From: Nymphaea colorata
Taxonomy: Eukaryota; Streptophyta; Magnoliopsida; Nymphaeales; Nymphaeaceae
DNA: 64,000 nt
Direction of reading: 5' to 3'
Assembly: GCF_008831285.2 (NCBI RefSeq)
Contig: NC_045146.1
Coordinates: 4,474,972-4,538,971, forward strand
Position 1 is the stretch's first letter. Every line of letters starts with the position of its first letter. Shown in pieces: positions 47,201 through 59,488 of the stretch. A model generated the notes under the pieces. That model made no database searches. It was not told where the DNA came from and saw nothing but the letters and a program-made list of their open reading frames with translations. The translations under genes were made by a program, and so were the position numbers.

Positions 47201-48286
47201 TGAAATCATCAAGATATCTTGGGTAGGCTGTCAAGAACTGCTCCGGCCACTCTCAAGACCATCCTAGCGCAGGAACATTTATTGGGAAGATCATAGTGTC
47301 TAGGTCTCCTAGCAAGATGGAGATTACAATGTGGTGGTAGGGATGTGTCCCAAACATGGTGACTAGAAGACAAAAGAGAGTGGGAGTCAGGGCAGACAAA
47401 TGGATCAAGAACTTAAAGTTACAGTGTCTGCATGAGTCGACTCAATAGAAAAGTTAAAAGCAAATGATGAACTTTTAACTTAGATTAGACCAAGATGAAT
47501 CCAAAGTAGTAGGAAAGACTGAATTTTGAAACTCTAGATGTTTTGACAAGTAACTGAAAGACATTTTAAAGCTATATCCATTTTTTTAAGAAACTCAATG
47601 AAATATGCATTCATCAAACAAATATCAAACAAGTTAAAACACATATGCAAATACAACATTCCTTAGAGACATGGTTATAGTGTGTTTGTTTTTCAAAGAA
47701 GCTTGAACGCCTATATAAGATTTCTTAAGTTTTTCCATAATCATTAGCGTTTTCATACTAAGGTATGCAGATATACTTGGATAAAATCCAATGTACATGA
47801 CATAGACTTCTCCATGGGTTGTACAAGTTAGGTTCCCAATTCTGTTTGGGTCCTTGCCTATATACAGGGTTGTTTTCCACAATACATGGTAAAGGGAGGA
47901 CTAATACATGCCTCTAGTATGTTGCTCTGGCCGTTGAACCCCTCGAAGTTGTTTAATGAGAAAATACTACGACATGTAGACAAAGATATTGCATAAGTCA
48001 AGGGTGATTTAAAATATGAACACATGTTAAACAAAAGGCACTAATGTAATGGTGTCTAAGATGGAGATTAAAATCATGAGAGAGCAAACATTATATCCAG
48101 TCAACTACTAAATTGAGAAGGATTGTATTTCATTTTAATCTGTGTGACCATGATAATTCATTCTCAATTTTATGACTTAAAAAAACAAAATGCACAAACA
48201 GCATGGGGACTCCTAAGTGGCTATAAGGGTAGGGCGACAATCATATTTGGACATTTAATACTCAGTTGAGTCAAAAACGAGGGCAA
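44211..48286 (-). pseudogene. Gag and protease region of the Tat-type element, heavily decayed
   Basis: By position between the primer-binding site and RT this should encode gag and protease. Pieces of protein-like sequence can be read on the minus strand, for example WSWSEQFLTAYPRYLDDF near 47,250 and the open segment 46,083-46,388, but I cannot align them firmly to a named gag. The assignment is by order and not by motif. Stops are frequent. Confidence 0.45.
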
Positions 48287-48304
48287 GTCTCATCATGGTC
48301 ACCA
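48287..48304 (-). other. Primer-binding site of the Tat-type element
   Basis: Four bases inside the LTR end (GGTCAACA, ending at 48,309) the minus strand reads TGGTGACCATGATGAGAC. A TGG-initial sequence at this distance from the LTR is the expected primer-binding site. I do not assign the tRNA with confidence. Confidence 0.6.
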
Positions 48305-49614
48305 CTTTTGTTGACCATGCAAAATTTTGCAATCTTGCACATCATGACCTCCATATGGGATCAAAGAAGAAAATCAAACATTAACTAATCTCTGTATGTT
48401 TATTGTGAGAATCCAAGAGAGATAGGACTTGATTCCTTGGTATGAGATTTGACTGTTCCTATTGCCTTTAACAGGGACAATCATATCAAGGACTATATTA
48501 AGTATTTAAGGTTCCAAATATGATTGTCACCAAACCTAAATAAAGAAGGCGAAGTCCAGAACTTGAAATGGAAGCGTTTAGAAAACTAGATGCATTATTA
48601 GAAATTGGAGAGCATGAACTGGAAAACTTTGAATCTAGTGATAGTTCATGATCTGAATCATGAAAGGCCCATGCAAAGGGGCAATTCTTGGATCTAATAT
48701 GAATGCATATAAAAACTATATTTAATACATAACTAAGATCTGGTTTTTAAGTACGGGACATGGATCTAGGGAGATCTTGATTCATATTTTAAATCCGACT
48801 TCACTAAGGATGATCCAATTATTCAAAGATTGACCCAGATACTTGGTTTAGACTTGGCGGTCATTCTAAGGGGGTTTAAGTTTAACTAATAACCAAGAGT
48901 TGATTGAAAGCTATAGATCCAAGTCATAAAAGATCTTTGACTGAAAGTTTGTCATTCAAATCCGAAATGAAGTTTAACAATGTGCTTTTAAGGATTTTGG
49001 GGTTTTGGGCTTTAAGGATTGGAATAAGAGTTTGAGTTCTTGATCCTAATATGGCATCCAAATCAAAAAATGCTGACAGGAAGTTCAAGTCTAGAAACCA
49101 GTTCTCACAAGATCATAGCTCAATAATGTAATTCTTTTTGTCCAAATCATATTCAAATCCGGTTTTATGTTTGATATCAAATTTAACATCCAATTCTTTT
49201 TGGATCGACTTCCTTCAGGATCTATACATTCAACCTAACTAGGGTTTGGGTCTAACTTGACTAAGGTTTTGTTTCAACCTAACTAGAGTTTAGGTTCAAC
49301 CTGGCTAGGGTTTAGGTTTGGTGTAACTGGATTTTTATCGTAGGTTAGGTCCAAGTACACGGCAGTAGACTTAATATAAAGTATTAGTTGAGACATTGTG
49401 GGAAGATTAAAGTTTTAGGTAGGTTTAATACTAAACAGTTGATCTCAATCATGAATGAGTCTAGATTTTTAGAAAAACCAGCTCAGATGGGGCAACTTGA
49501 AAATTTTTCTTATGAAACTATGATTTTGAAAATTATATTTTCAAATAATCAATTTAAGTCAAGTACATACATGAGATATTGCTGCATTTATATAGTTGAT
49601 GATCTCAATTTCAT

Positions 49615-52600
49615 TAATTTGAAACCTAATTTTCACAAGTCCAAATGACCATTTTACTCTTCACTATGAGATTTTTCAAATTGATTTTCAAAGACAATTT
49701 CAAGAAGAGAGGGCTACTGATGAGCCAAACCTACACTTTTACACTTGAATTGAACAGATAGACCCAAACCACCTAGGTCATCCTAGCTAAAAATTACCAT
49801 TTTGCCTCTACATCCACCTGCAAAGTAAGAATTTTCATCAAAACTTGGAGAATTATCTAACAATTGAGCAATTAGGTCATTTCTTAACTTCACATGACCG
49901 TTAGAGTCGGCATAGTCAGCTCACTAGGGTTACCTCATTCTGAAGTCAACTCCCATATAGCTAAAATCAACTTTCAAAACTCAAAACTATGATGTTTAGC
50001 TCAACCAAACTAAAATAAGTTTACCTTAATGGCGAGGAAATTTTATTTCACTTATTTTGAATCACTTAGTCCAAGTTTCAGTCATATATTAACTTGCAAG
50101 TAGCCATAGGGTCTTTCTCTCTCTTGTTTCCAAGTGTTTGAGCTGAATTTGAGTTCAACCCAAAACCATGAGTTAAGACTGAGCGAGGACCATGTTTATC
50201 ATGTATAAATCAAGCTTTTTTTTTAGTTTAGATTAAGTTTATTCACCCCAATTTTAGTTCAATCCAAGAGGAAATTTTCAGCAAGATTCTAACCAGATCC
50301 TATTTAGGAGCTCGCCACAAGCTAGTAGAGTCAAATTTAGAAAATTCATTTGGAACTCCAGAAATGCACATAGGGACAAAATAATATTTTTCTTTTGGGG
50401 CAATAGTTTCTGCACAAGCATATGTTGTGAATCATATAAACCTTAGTTTATGATTTTCTTTGATTCTAGCATCTTAGTTCAAGCCAATCCTCTTATCTGA
50501 ACCAATTTCAGCCTAAAATCGCACAAATGGCCATCTGAGTCATTTGCTACTATGCATGTATTTTTCATAACACCTAACTTAGGAGCCACATGAACCTAAA
50601 TTAGCTTTTCATATACATTTTCTGGGCCTAGTAAGCGTGAGCCCAGGCTTAGCCTACACAATTTTTTCATCAAAACTGATTTTTCTAATGACAACACCTA
50701 GATTGAGCCTGCGCCCAGCTTAGGTCAGAACCCAGTTTTTCAAAATCGAACCTAACTCTGGTCCAGTCCATATCATGCAGCTTGAACCCACCTAGCTCAG
50801 CTCGAGCAAAGTCTAATTCATGTTGTTTTTAGATTTCCATTTCATATTGCTGATCCAAATCATACATCTAAGTCTTATTTCTATGTCTGGATGTCACATC
50901 CAAGTCTTATATCTGATCTATCTTTATCAATCTAGAACCATTGTTCCTATTTCAGACCTTGGATATCAAATGATAATCCAAATTCCAATAATATATATGG
51001 GTCTATCTTCTAGAATTTCCCTTGGATATGGGCCCAAATCTAGGTCTCAGCATTAAACCCAAATCCAAAATCCACATGTGAGCTTAACACCTATTATATC
51101 AAATATGTAGCGTGATTTTTTTCACAACATGATAAATGTCATTAACACATAAGCACTTGAAACCTGTGGAATTCTTTATTGATCTCTTTGCGCAAATTAA
51201 ATTGAAATCGGTATCTGTATGTAGTAGGAGCGAATTTTTTTTTTTTTTTTTATTTCAAGTTTTAAAATAAGATTTAAAAGTGTGCATTCTCTTGTTCATG
51301 TTATTGCATTGTTTGTCCTCTGTACTCAATGTCAATCTAAATACTTTATCAAGAATCAATCAGCATTTCTCCAAGAATCAATCAGCATTTCTCTGCGCAT
51401 GTTAGCTTTTCATAGAATGGAATTCAGAATCCAGATGAGAACATATCAAACATATTTCTCCCTTAAAAACACATTTTATGCCACAGTTTGTGCTTTTGAG
51501 AGGAAAGAGAAGGTCTAGGAGTTTAGTCCTGGATAGACTCAAGGGGGTCAACCCCTTTCTCTTCTATAAATAGGGCCTCACACCCCCCTTTCACTTCATG
51601 CACTTAAGCTATTCCTGTAGAAGCCCAAAATGTTGGTGAACTTTCAACTGAGTACCCAAAAAAAAAGCTCTAGCTCAAAACAAGTTAAATTTTTAAGAGT
51701 CTTTGTCTAAGTCTTGGCTTGTGCTGCATTAGAACTCAGCCTAGACCTACACAGACTCAGTGTAGGGTTCGTGGAAGCGGGCTTGGCCAGGGTACCAGCT
51801 TTAGTAATTTATTTGTCCCTCTTTTTTCTTTTTTTATGTGCAATTTAGTTCCTTTTCTTTATGCATGTTTAGTTTACTTTTCTTTTACAACGTTTAGTGT
51901 AGTTTTCTTTTTGTTTATAGCATGTTTATTTTAGTTTATTTCTTGCTTAGTTTAACATGTTTATTTTTTTATATTAGATTTATTTTAATGCCTTAGGGCC
52001 CTTCTATCTTTCTTTTAATGCTTTTGCTTATTTAGTTCTTACTTAAAGCATGCATATAGAATATAGTTTTCTTTCATGTTTTCTTTATTCATTCATTGCA
52101 CCTTTGTTTTAACATTCACCTACACGCACCCCTTGTTTGAAAGTAGACTAGGTCAGCCAAGTACCATACACAATGTGCATCAGCTCAGGAATTTGAAAAC
52201 CCAAATCTAGTTTGGTCCTCATACAAGAACCATTTCAAATCATAGTTATGCCTAAAATGTTTTACAAAGCAATCTCTTTCAATGGTTTCAAAAATCCTTA
52301 GTCATGTAGGGGTGGAGTCCAAACCTAGCTCAATTCTCAAAGACCTAGTTCAGAGTAGTCGTAGAGCCTACTATATATAAACCTAGATCTATTCAAACTT
52401 CTTTAAACACTCATTCATATAAAAAATGAATGATGTATATATTCTATATCACATAGTTTGACAATGATCAAACACACTTGTTACAGGTAGGACTCAAGTC
52501 AATTAAAACATAGTTTAGGTAAAACTGAACCCAATCAATTTGACCAGCTTACCCTTACCACATTTGAAACTTGGATCTCAATTCAAAATATTGGATTCAA

Positions 52601-53650
52601 ATGATAAATATCATGCTGATCTAAACTTGGAGTTTAAGCCCAATTTTAGCATACTTAGTTTTGGATCCCAAATATTGAATTATTAATTTTTGATTATGGA
52701 TCTTGAAACTCAGTTTTGGATCTTGGACTTTAGAGTTTCGATTTTAGATCAGATTTCACATAATGGCTTTTGGATCCTAAATCTTCGATTATGGGTACCA
52801 GATTATGGATTTTGAATACCAGATTTTGGATTCCAAACCCTATCTTTTGGATCTTGAATTTTAGATTTTAGATATGAGATATCATTTTTGATTTCGGATC
52901 AGATTTTACACCATGAATTTTGGATTATAAATCTTAGATCGATATTCACATAATCACACCACACACAATATTTAAAACCCAGTAATCATCAGATTTGGAT
53001 CTATCCTTTTATAGTTTGGATCTTAAGAGATCCAATCATGAATACAAGATCAAACCTATTGGACGTCTTACCTTGTTTTTTGGACCAAGAGTCCTATTGG
53101 CATAATATTGTATTTTGGATTTCTATGTCATCTCTCATTTCCAATTTTAAACAAGAGTTTTATAAATCTCATATCCTCATTTCAACTTTTGGATTCAGAT
53201 CTAGATTTTCCTATTAGTCTGTGTCCTACACCCAAGTCCTAGTAGTGACCATACTCTAGGTCTGTATGACCTAGTTTTTTCATGCATCATATTAGATTTG
53301 GAACATTGATTTGCATTGATTTTTGATGATCCAGAATGAATAGACTTCACACTAATTTCTTCTCGTTCATCCGTTCATTTCTGATATCTACTTAGATTTT
53401 AAAACATGCAGGAATTCAAAATTAGGGTACGTTTGCTTTCTTAAACATTGAATGATATTTAGACTTAGTAATTGGAACATTTTAGTCTAGTCTTTGGTCT
53501 GATTACCATAGGTAAATGCATTGGGAATGATCAAACTTTGTACCAATAAGTCGGATCCTGTCTTTCATAATCCCACACAAAGAATGAAAGTGAGTACATG
53601 CAATGATATTCCATTTGTTATGGTACGCTTGTAAGATTTGAATTTTTTTT
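49615..53650 (+). mobile_element. Nested LTR in opposite orientation (probable solo LTR)
   Basis: The left end reads, on the plus strand, TGACCATTTTACTCTTCACT at about 49,647, which matches the first part of the Tat LTR as read on the minus strand (TGACCATTTTACCCATCTTA near 38,175). Parts of 50,500-51,060, such as the 'CCTAACTTAGGAGC...ATGAACCTAA' stretch, are inverted relatives of 36,780-36,830. A plus-strand TATA box (TCTATAAATAGGGC) is at about 51,564. No gag or pol is present, so a solo LTR of a related family is the simplest reading. Exact ends and target duplication could not be fixed. Confidence 0.5.
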
Positions 53651-55949
53651 TGAAATGAATGAATGTATGACAGACACAAACTACATGAATTATGAAGATA
53701 TGGTAGGTAAATACATCAACAAATACAAAACAAAGCAAACCAGATATATATGCAAGAATGACATGGTATTTTGAAGTGATATGGAATTCAGATTGAAATT
53801 AAGGCTTTTACTTGATAAATCAATCTTATTGACAAGGGTCTATTGCCACAAACTCATTCAAAACCCTAAGGTTATTTACTAAAGTCCAAATGCAGTATTT
53901 TGAAAGAATGTACATTTAATGATGTATGAATGCAATTAATCACATAAATACATTTTAAGACTCTAAAATGATGATTCACATGATTAAACATGTTAAGTTA
54001 GATTTTTACTATGAAATAAAATAGAAACAATTGATTAAAAATCCAAAAATCAGATAGAGAATCCCTAACTAAGGGAAATAGAGATTTGGCCAAGTCTTAA
54101 AAAACTACAACTTATTCCCTACAACTGATTTGATTGGTCTTAAAACATAAGCTAATTCTCTTTAAACTTCATAAAAAAAATTTGGGTGGAGTATCTTCAC
54201 ATATCATATAATTAGTTCCAACTCACAAATCTGGAAAATCTATTTTCTACAAAATGATATTAAGCAAGAAAGTCATTGCAGAAAACAAATTTTGCTACAA
54301 AAAAGAGAGCAGAAAATAGTTTTACTGCAATGAATTTTGCACGACTCAAGATATATCAAAACAACTTAGATCAACTTGAAATTTGGGCTGTAGATTCTCT
54401 ATGTAACAGAGAATCAACAGAACTTTGTAGATTAAAAAAACACAAGAAATAAAGAACTTATTTATCTGAAAAATAGCTACAAAAACAGCAACTTGATAAC
54501 AGATTCTGAAATGACCATCAGAAAATAGCAAAAGTTAATGTAGTGATATTCAATGAAAGCAAAACTTGTTATACTCAGTCTCTATATATCAAGCTTTCAA
54601 TCAAAATTGAAATTTTCGAAAAAGCTTTTGAGGATAATGAAATATAAACTTGAAAACCTAGGGTCTTGAACATATTTGTGCAAAAGAATAGAAAACAGAA
54701 AAGCAGAAAACAATTTAAATTACAACCTTTGCCAATATGAGGGATATGACAAATCTGCGTGAATTAACGTGAAATTTGGCATGTAAGATCTCTACACACC
54801 AAAGAATCTACAGAAGCTTAAACGACGAGAAAAGACCTACAAATGAGAGAACTATGCATCAATTAAGTTAGTGCAATAACTCAAAAAACAGGAATTATGA
54901 CAATTTTTGCATGAATTTTAATTAGATGGAAGGTGGGATTAGAAAGCTCATCATGATATGAAATTTGGCCTATAGGTTCTGTATATATAAAAGAATCTAT
55001 AAAAACTTACAAATTAAAAAATGAATTTCAGACAATAAAATGAAATGAAAAAAAATTACCAAACATTTGTTTTCCCTTTGCAGTGAACCATGCCAAACAC
55101 CTAAATTTGTGGTCAAATTTGAAAGGGGTAGAAAACTCGGGTTTGACTGAAAATTTGGGAACAAACTCATGACATGACACACAAACTGTAGTACTTGAGC
55201 ACTCAAAAAGAACAACTATAGAGAAAATAATACATGTGTAAAGTCAAACAAAAAACTTTGTTTTCTGTAGAGTTTTGCAAAAAGTTGTACAAAATAGGTT
55301 CAAGAAAAACATTAAAATGAAAGGTGAAATCAGTATAAAATTACATGAATTCTTGGCTTTTATAGAACTCAATTTGTATCTATCAAAAATCTAAGACAGA
55401 AAAATCAGCTCTGAAATCGGTCTGGCATGGGGCCAAATCATTATGGAAATGCTAGCAAATTGGTTAACAAAATGCACACATATAGAAAATCAGGTTTTTT
55501 TAGAGATTGTGAAAATCGTCTCTGGTTTAAGAGATATTGCCATTTGAAGTTAGGTGAAAATCTTTCTCGTGACAACAAGTTCAATTTTCATTTGATTTTG
55601 ATGAGAATCTCCACATGAAACGATGAGAATCTGTCATGACAAGAAGTCTGATTTTCATCTAACTTGAAAATTAATATCCCTTAAAATAGATTTTGATGAG
55701 AATTCTCAAATGTGACGAAATTGATCACATGAATTCAATAAACTAATCATACTGAATTTAAAATGAAGCATATAAATGGAGAAATAGCAACTAAATACAT
55801 GAACCAAATGAAGCAAAACATGCAAAACAAACAAGTATGCATGAAGACAATGAACTATGTGCATGTGCAATGTGATCAATGTAAAAGAAGAAAGCTATTG
55901 AAGAACAAAGAGACATGCAAGAGAGGGATAATTTCCACTGAAGTCCATG

Positions 55950-56004
55950 GAAGAAGAAGAAGAAGAAGAAGAAGAAGAAGAAGAAGAAGAAGAAGAAGAA
56001 GAGA

Positions 56005-56068
<64 letters not shown>
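55950..56068. repeat. (GAA)n followed by (GA)n microsatellite
   Basis: About 50 bases of GAA repeat run into a mixed GAGAA stretch and then about 57 bases of GA repeat. Long open frames of poly-Arg, poly-Glu or Ser-Leu on both strands here are translations of this simple sequence. Confidence 0.97.
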
Positions 56069-56072
<4 letters not shown>

Positions 56073-58370
56073 GGGAGAGAAAGAGAGAGGGAGAAAAACA
56101 TGCCTTTTTCTTCTTCTTTCATTCTTCCTTCTTCTTCTTCTTCTTTTCTTCTTCCTTCTTCTTTTTCCCTTCTGGTCCATGTCCAAACCCTTGAAAAGCT
56201 CTTGGAAACACATTTGAAACTCATGTCAAAGGGGCAGGAGTCACACTAGTAAAGTAATAAAAATAACTAAATAAACAAAAAAAAGAGACAAAGCTTACCT
56301 TTGAACATCCAAAGAGGGATGAATAAGGGGGTGGCCCCCACCCCCCTTTGACAACGATTTTGGCTGAATTTCAGCAAATTCCAACCAATTAGATTTTTAG
56401 AAAATCAAAGCACGGATCGCTAATGTGTTAGATCAACAGTCAAATCTATCTAAAAATCTGATAAAGGGTGCACATTGATTTGATGATGCATATTTTTAAT
56501 TTTAATTTTCAAGAAATTAGGGTGGTCCAACTGTGGGGGGTGGCACTGTAGGGTTCTCCCTTGGCTAGCCTTGAGATGGATGACTAGGATCGATTTGGTT
56601 CAAGATAGATCAGTTCAAAGCATTGCATTAAAGATCTGATGCTTGATTTGGGTTTTGATATGTATTCTGTGTATGAATTTTGATTTTGAATTTGGATTAG
56701 AGGTTTAGATCATGTTTTGGATTTAGAAAATGGTTTGGGACATCAGATATAAAATCCATTACTAAAACAATGCAGATTATAGAATCAGATTGCAAATTTT
56801 GAGTTTAAAATTAGGATCTTCTAGCTATGGACTAGGTTATTTTAGGTCAAATTGAGCTCACTAAGTTCAGTTTTGTTCTGACCATAATTGAAGGTGAGTT
56901 CAGACCCTGTGTGAGCTATGATGGTCTCAGGTTCAGCATATGAAACATATAGGTTAGGTTTATGTTGTTCCTAACTTAGAAAATCATGCACATTGCTAAA
57001 TGATGGTTTTGTCCCTAAAACAAAAAACCTGATTCTACAAAGGAATGTGGATATCAAACTATGCAGAATCATGGACAATCCAAACATGTGTGTTCATGTG
57101 AAGTTTCAAGAAAAAAAGACTTGTTTTGCCCTTGAGAAATAAAAACATTCAAATTTAACCAATCTATAAAATAGAAATGTGGAAGGTAAAATGGGAAATA
57201 GTGATTCCGGGCTTGCTTGCGAGAAATAGATGCATTGATTCTCTCTTTTGAGATAAGAATCCCAGATTGATCAAGATTTAGTTCTCAAGCCACAAGCAAC
57301 AATGTCTGGATTCAAACACGATACTAGGTTTCAAGGTAGTCTTGAATTTTGATTGAAATGTTATTTCCCTGAACAGAAGGAAGTTGATAATACTTTATGG
57401 AGATGCTTCTGATCACATTGATGCAAAGAAACCACCAATTTGAATAATAAATTATGAGAATTTCAACTCAAAAATTTGATTTGACATTGAGTGCTCCAGA
57501 CATATGGGAGAAATGAATGGAAATGGGAAACAAGTTAGATTTAGGATTAACTAATCCAAATTGAGCTAAATAGTCAGTTTTGGTGCTAAAGAACACGTTG
57601 CTAGCTCAACAAAGGATGACCAATAGTGGAATTAGAGAATTTCAGTTGAGAGACTCAAAATGAAGGAGAGAGTGTGACTTTGGTGTAAGGACAACTCTCT
57701 AGAGCTCAAATTTACCTGGGTGGTCAGAAAATAACTTCAAAAATATTCTCTTGGCACTAAAAAAAACTTTAACCTAAGTTTCATAGAACTTGACAATGTG
57801 CCATTGCCGAGAATTATGCAAATCACAGAGCTAGTGTGCTCATTTCAGCTAAAATGGAGGGAAATGAAAGGTTTATGATGAAAAATTGGCTCTTGAAATT
57901 GGGGGCTTTGCTGAAAATAGTTTGACTATACTAAAAAAGATTTGAAAACGAGGTTTGTGAGATCAGCAGACATTCTAGTGTGAAGAAATTACTGAAAAGC
58001 AATAGAAATTGGAAATTTTGAGCTAAATGTGACTAAATGTTGAGCTAGAAAATGAGTTGTGGAAGCTCTGATGATTTGCAAATATGAGAATTTTATTATT
58101 GAACTGATAAAACATAATCCTTAGGACTTCCACAGCTATTAATGAAAATTGGACAAGATTTGGACAAAATGAAGGGTGTTGAGGGGCAAATGGCTATTTT
58201 TCTAACTGGTAATAGGCTGGGTGATCTGGGTCTAGCTGCCTAGCATTTGTATTATGAAGTTTGTGTTTGTGTGATATTTGGCCTTTGTATTTGAAAGATA
58301 TTTGAGAAAATCAACTCGTTAAGAGGAGCAAAATGGTAATATTGGCAATGTAAAATTTTAGGTGCCTACA

Positions 58371-59045
58371 ATCCAAATGTAATATTTTGGTATATATTCA
58401 AATGAAACCTATGGCGTAAGATACAAATATATGCATTTCTTAGGAATCATGGCATCTAAAATTAAGTCTCTTCAACATATGAACTAACAGACACTTTATT
58501 TGTCCAATATTAGTCAAATGCTTGCAAGGTTGCTTCCCCTTACCTCTTACAAGTTTAATTGTCCAACACCCTTATGAAGTCCCAAGATGTGGAACATAGC
58601 TGGTCAGGCTGGTCGGCCAGTGAAAGCATGATTGCCATTTCAATTCCCATGGGCACTACTTTTTTGGACCACAAAAGGTGGCATGCGACACTCTCAAGTT
58701 GAAGGGAATAACCATAAGTTCAGCTAGGTCCCAAGACAACATTGGACCCTAAGGGAAAAAGAAGGAAGGAGCCTTTGTCCTCTCATCTAGATGGTAAGAT
58801 TCCTCCTGCTCATGCGGAACACTCTTGTTAAGTGTGCTTGTTTCTTGTTATGTTTACATACCCTCCAAGGACTTGTGAAATGACAAATAAAGACATTGAC
58901 TGCTTGTAAGGCTAATACATATGAGTTGCTGGATGATTGAACTCTTTGGCAATTTAAAATAAGATTACCACATATAAGATAGTAAGCCCTTGGGTTTTCT
59001 CTTCCATGTGGTGCTCATGAAAGCATATTGAAACTAAGGAGTAGT
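58371..59045. other. Spacer without a recognised gene
   Basis: No coding sequence or mobile-element domain is seen between the Tat element and the TRIM. Confidence 0.5.
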
Positions 59046-59488
59046 TGCGCAACAACTTGACCCACTCTCACATTGGGCTCAAGCCCTACTTTGAGTCTTG
59101 ACAAAACGAGGTTAGGAACATGGACAACCAATCACTTAACTACTTCATTTATAAGTCCTTCAATCTTCTTCACAATCTTAGAAATAAGACCAAACTTTTA
59201 GGGGGCTGCAATCCACCCCCTTTAAGTCACACTTGTCTGTGTGTGTGGGACCCTAGGTATGAGCATTGAACTAGCTTTGATACTGCTGGAAAATGTGAAC
59301 CACTCTCACATTGGGGTTGGGCCCATTTTCCCACATATGCCAACCCACCCTTTAACAGCTTTGGTTCTGACTAAAAATGGGCAGGAACTAGGACAATCAA
59401 TTACTTAACAACCCCCTTCATAAGTCTCCCAAGATTCCTCCTAATATTAGATATGAAACTAAACTTTTAGGGTGTTATAATTTGTACA
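59046..59488 (-). mobile_element. Terminal-repeat retrotransposon in miniature (TRIM)
   Basis: On the minus strand a 5' LTR of about 204 bp begins TGTACAAATTATAACACCC at 59,488 and ends near 59,285. It is followed by GTATCAAAGCTAGTTCAA, a decayed tRNA-Met primer-binding site (usual form TGGTATCAGAGC). About 50 bases later AAAGGGGG, a polypurine tract, precedes TGGATTGCAGCCCCC at 59,215, the start of the 3' LTR (to about 59,046). The LTRs share CCTAAAAGTTTRGT, GTTAAGTRATTG and CCAATGTGAGAGTGG. The 3' copy keeps a TATAAAT box (about 59,150). Nothing is encoded. The left end and target duplication are not certain. Confidence 0.7.

Larger units (their letters stand above)
32305..58370 (-). mobile_element. 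Giant decayed Ty3/gypsy retrotransposon, Tat group
   Basis: On the minus strand the order is: 5' LTR (58,370 to 48,309, enlarged by a nested insertion), primer-binding site, gag-like region, reverse transcriptase, RNase H, second RNase H, integrase, a tandem-repeat 3' untranslated region, and 3' LTR (38,194 to 32,305). LTRs of several kilobases, a second archaeal-type RNase H before integrase, and tandem repeats between pol and the 3' LTR are known traits of Tat elements, including Ogre. Both LTRs align in the same orientation along their length but with frequent substitutions and indels, so the insertion is old. No 5-bp target duplication was found at the outer ends (GTTGA on the left, ATCCA on the right). 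The two LTRs may therefore come from different family members that recombined. Confidence 0.75.
48309..58370 (-). repeat. 5' LTR of the Tat-type element, enlarged by a nested insertion
   Basis: On the minus strand the copy begins TGTAGGCACCTAAAATTTTA at 58,370 and ends TTTTGCATGGTCAACA at 48,309. The sequence homologous to the other LTR is present in two blocks, 53,650-58,370 and 48,309-49,610. The 4 kb between them has no counterpart at the matching point of the other LTR (near 33,545). The block near 55,950-56,160 has expanded GAA and GA microsatellites where the other LTR has only short purine runs. Confidence 0.7.

Noticed and set aside
55763-56249. Long open frames on both strands with poly-Arg, poly-Glu, Ser-Leu and poly-Phe
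   Set aside because: They are translations of GAA/GA simple repeats within an LTR.
32300-58375. Target duplication of the Tat-type element
   Set aside because: The five bases at the outer ends (GTTGA and ATCCA) do not match, so I do not claim one.
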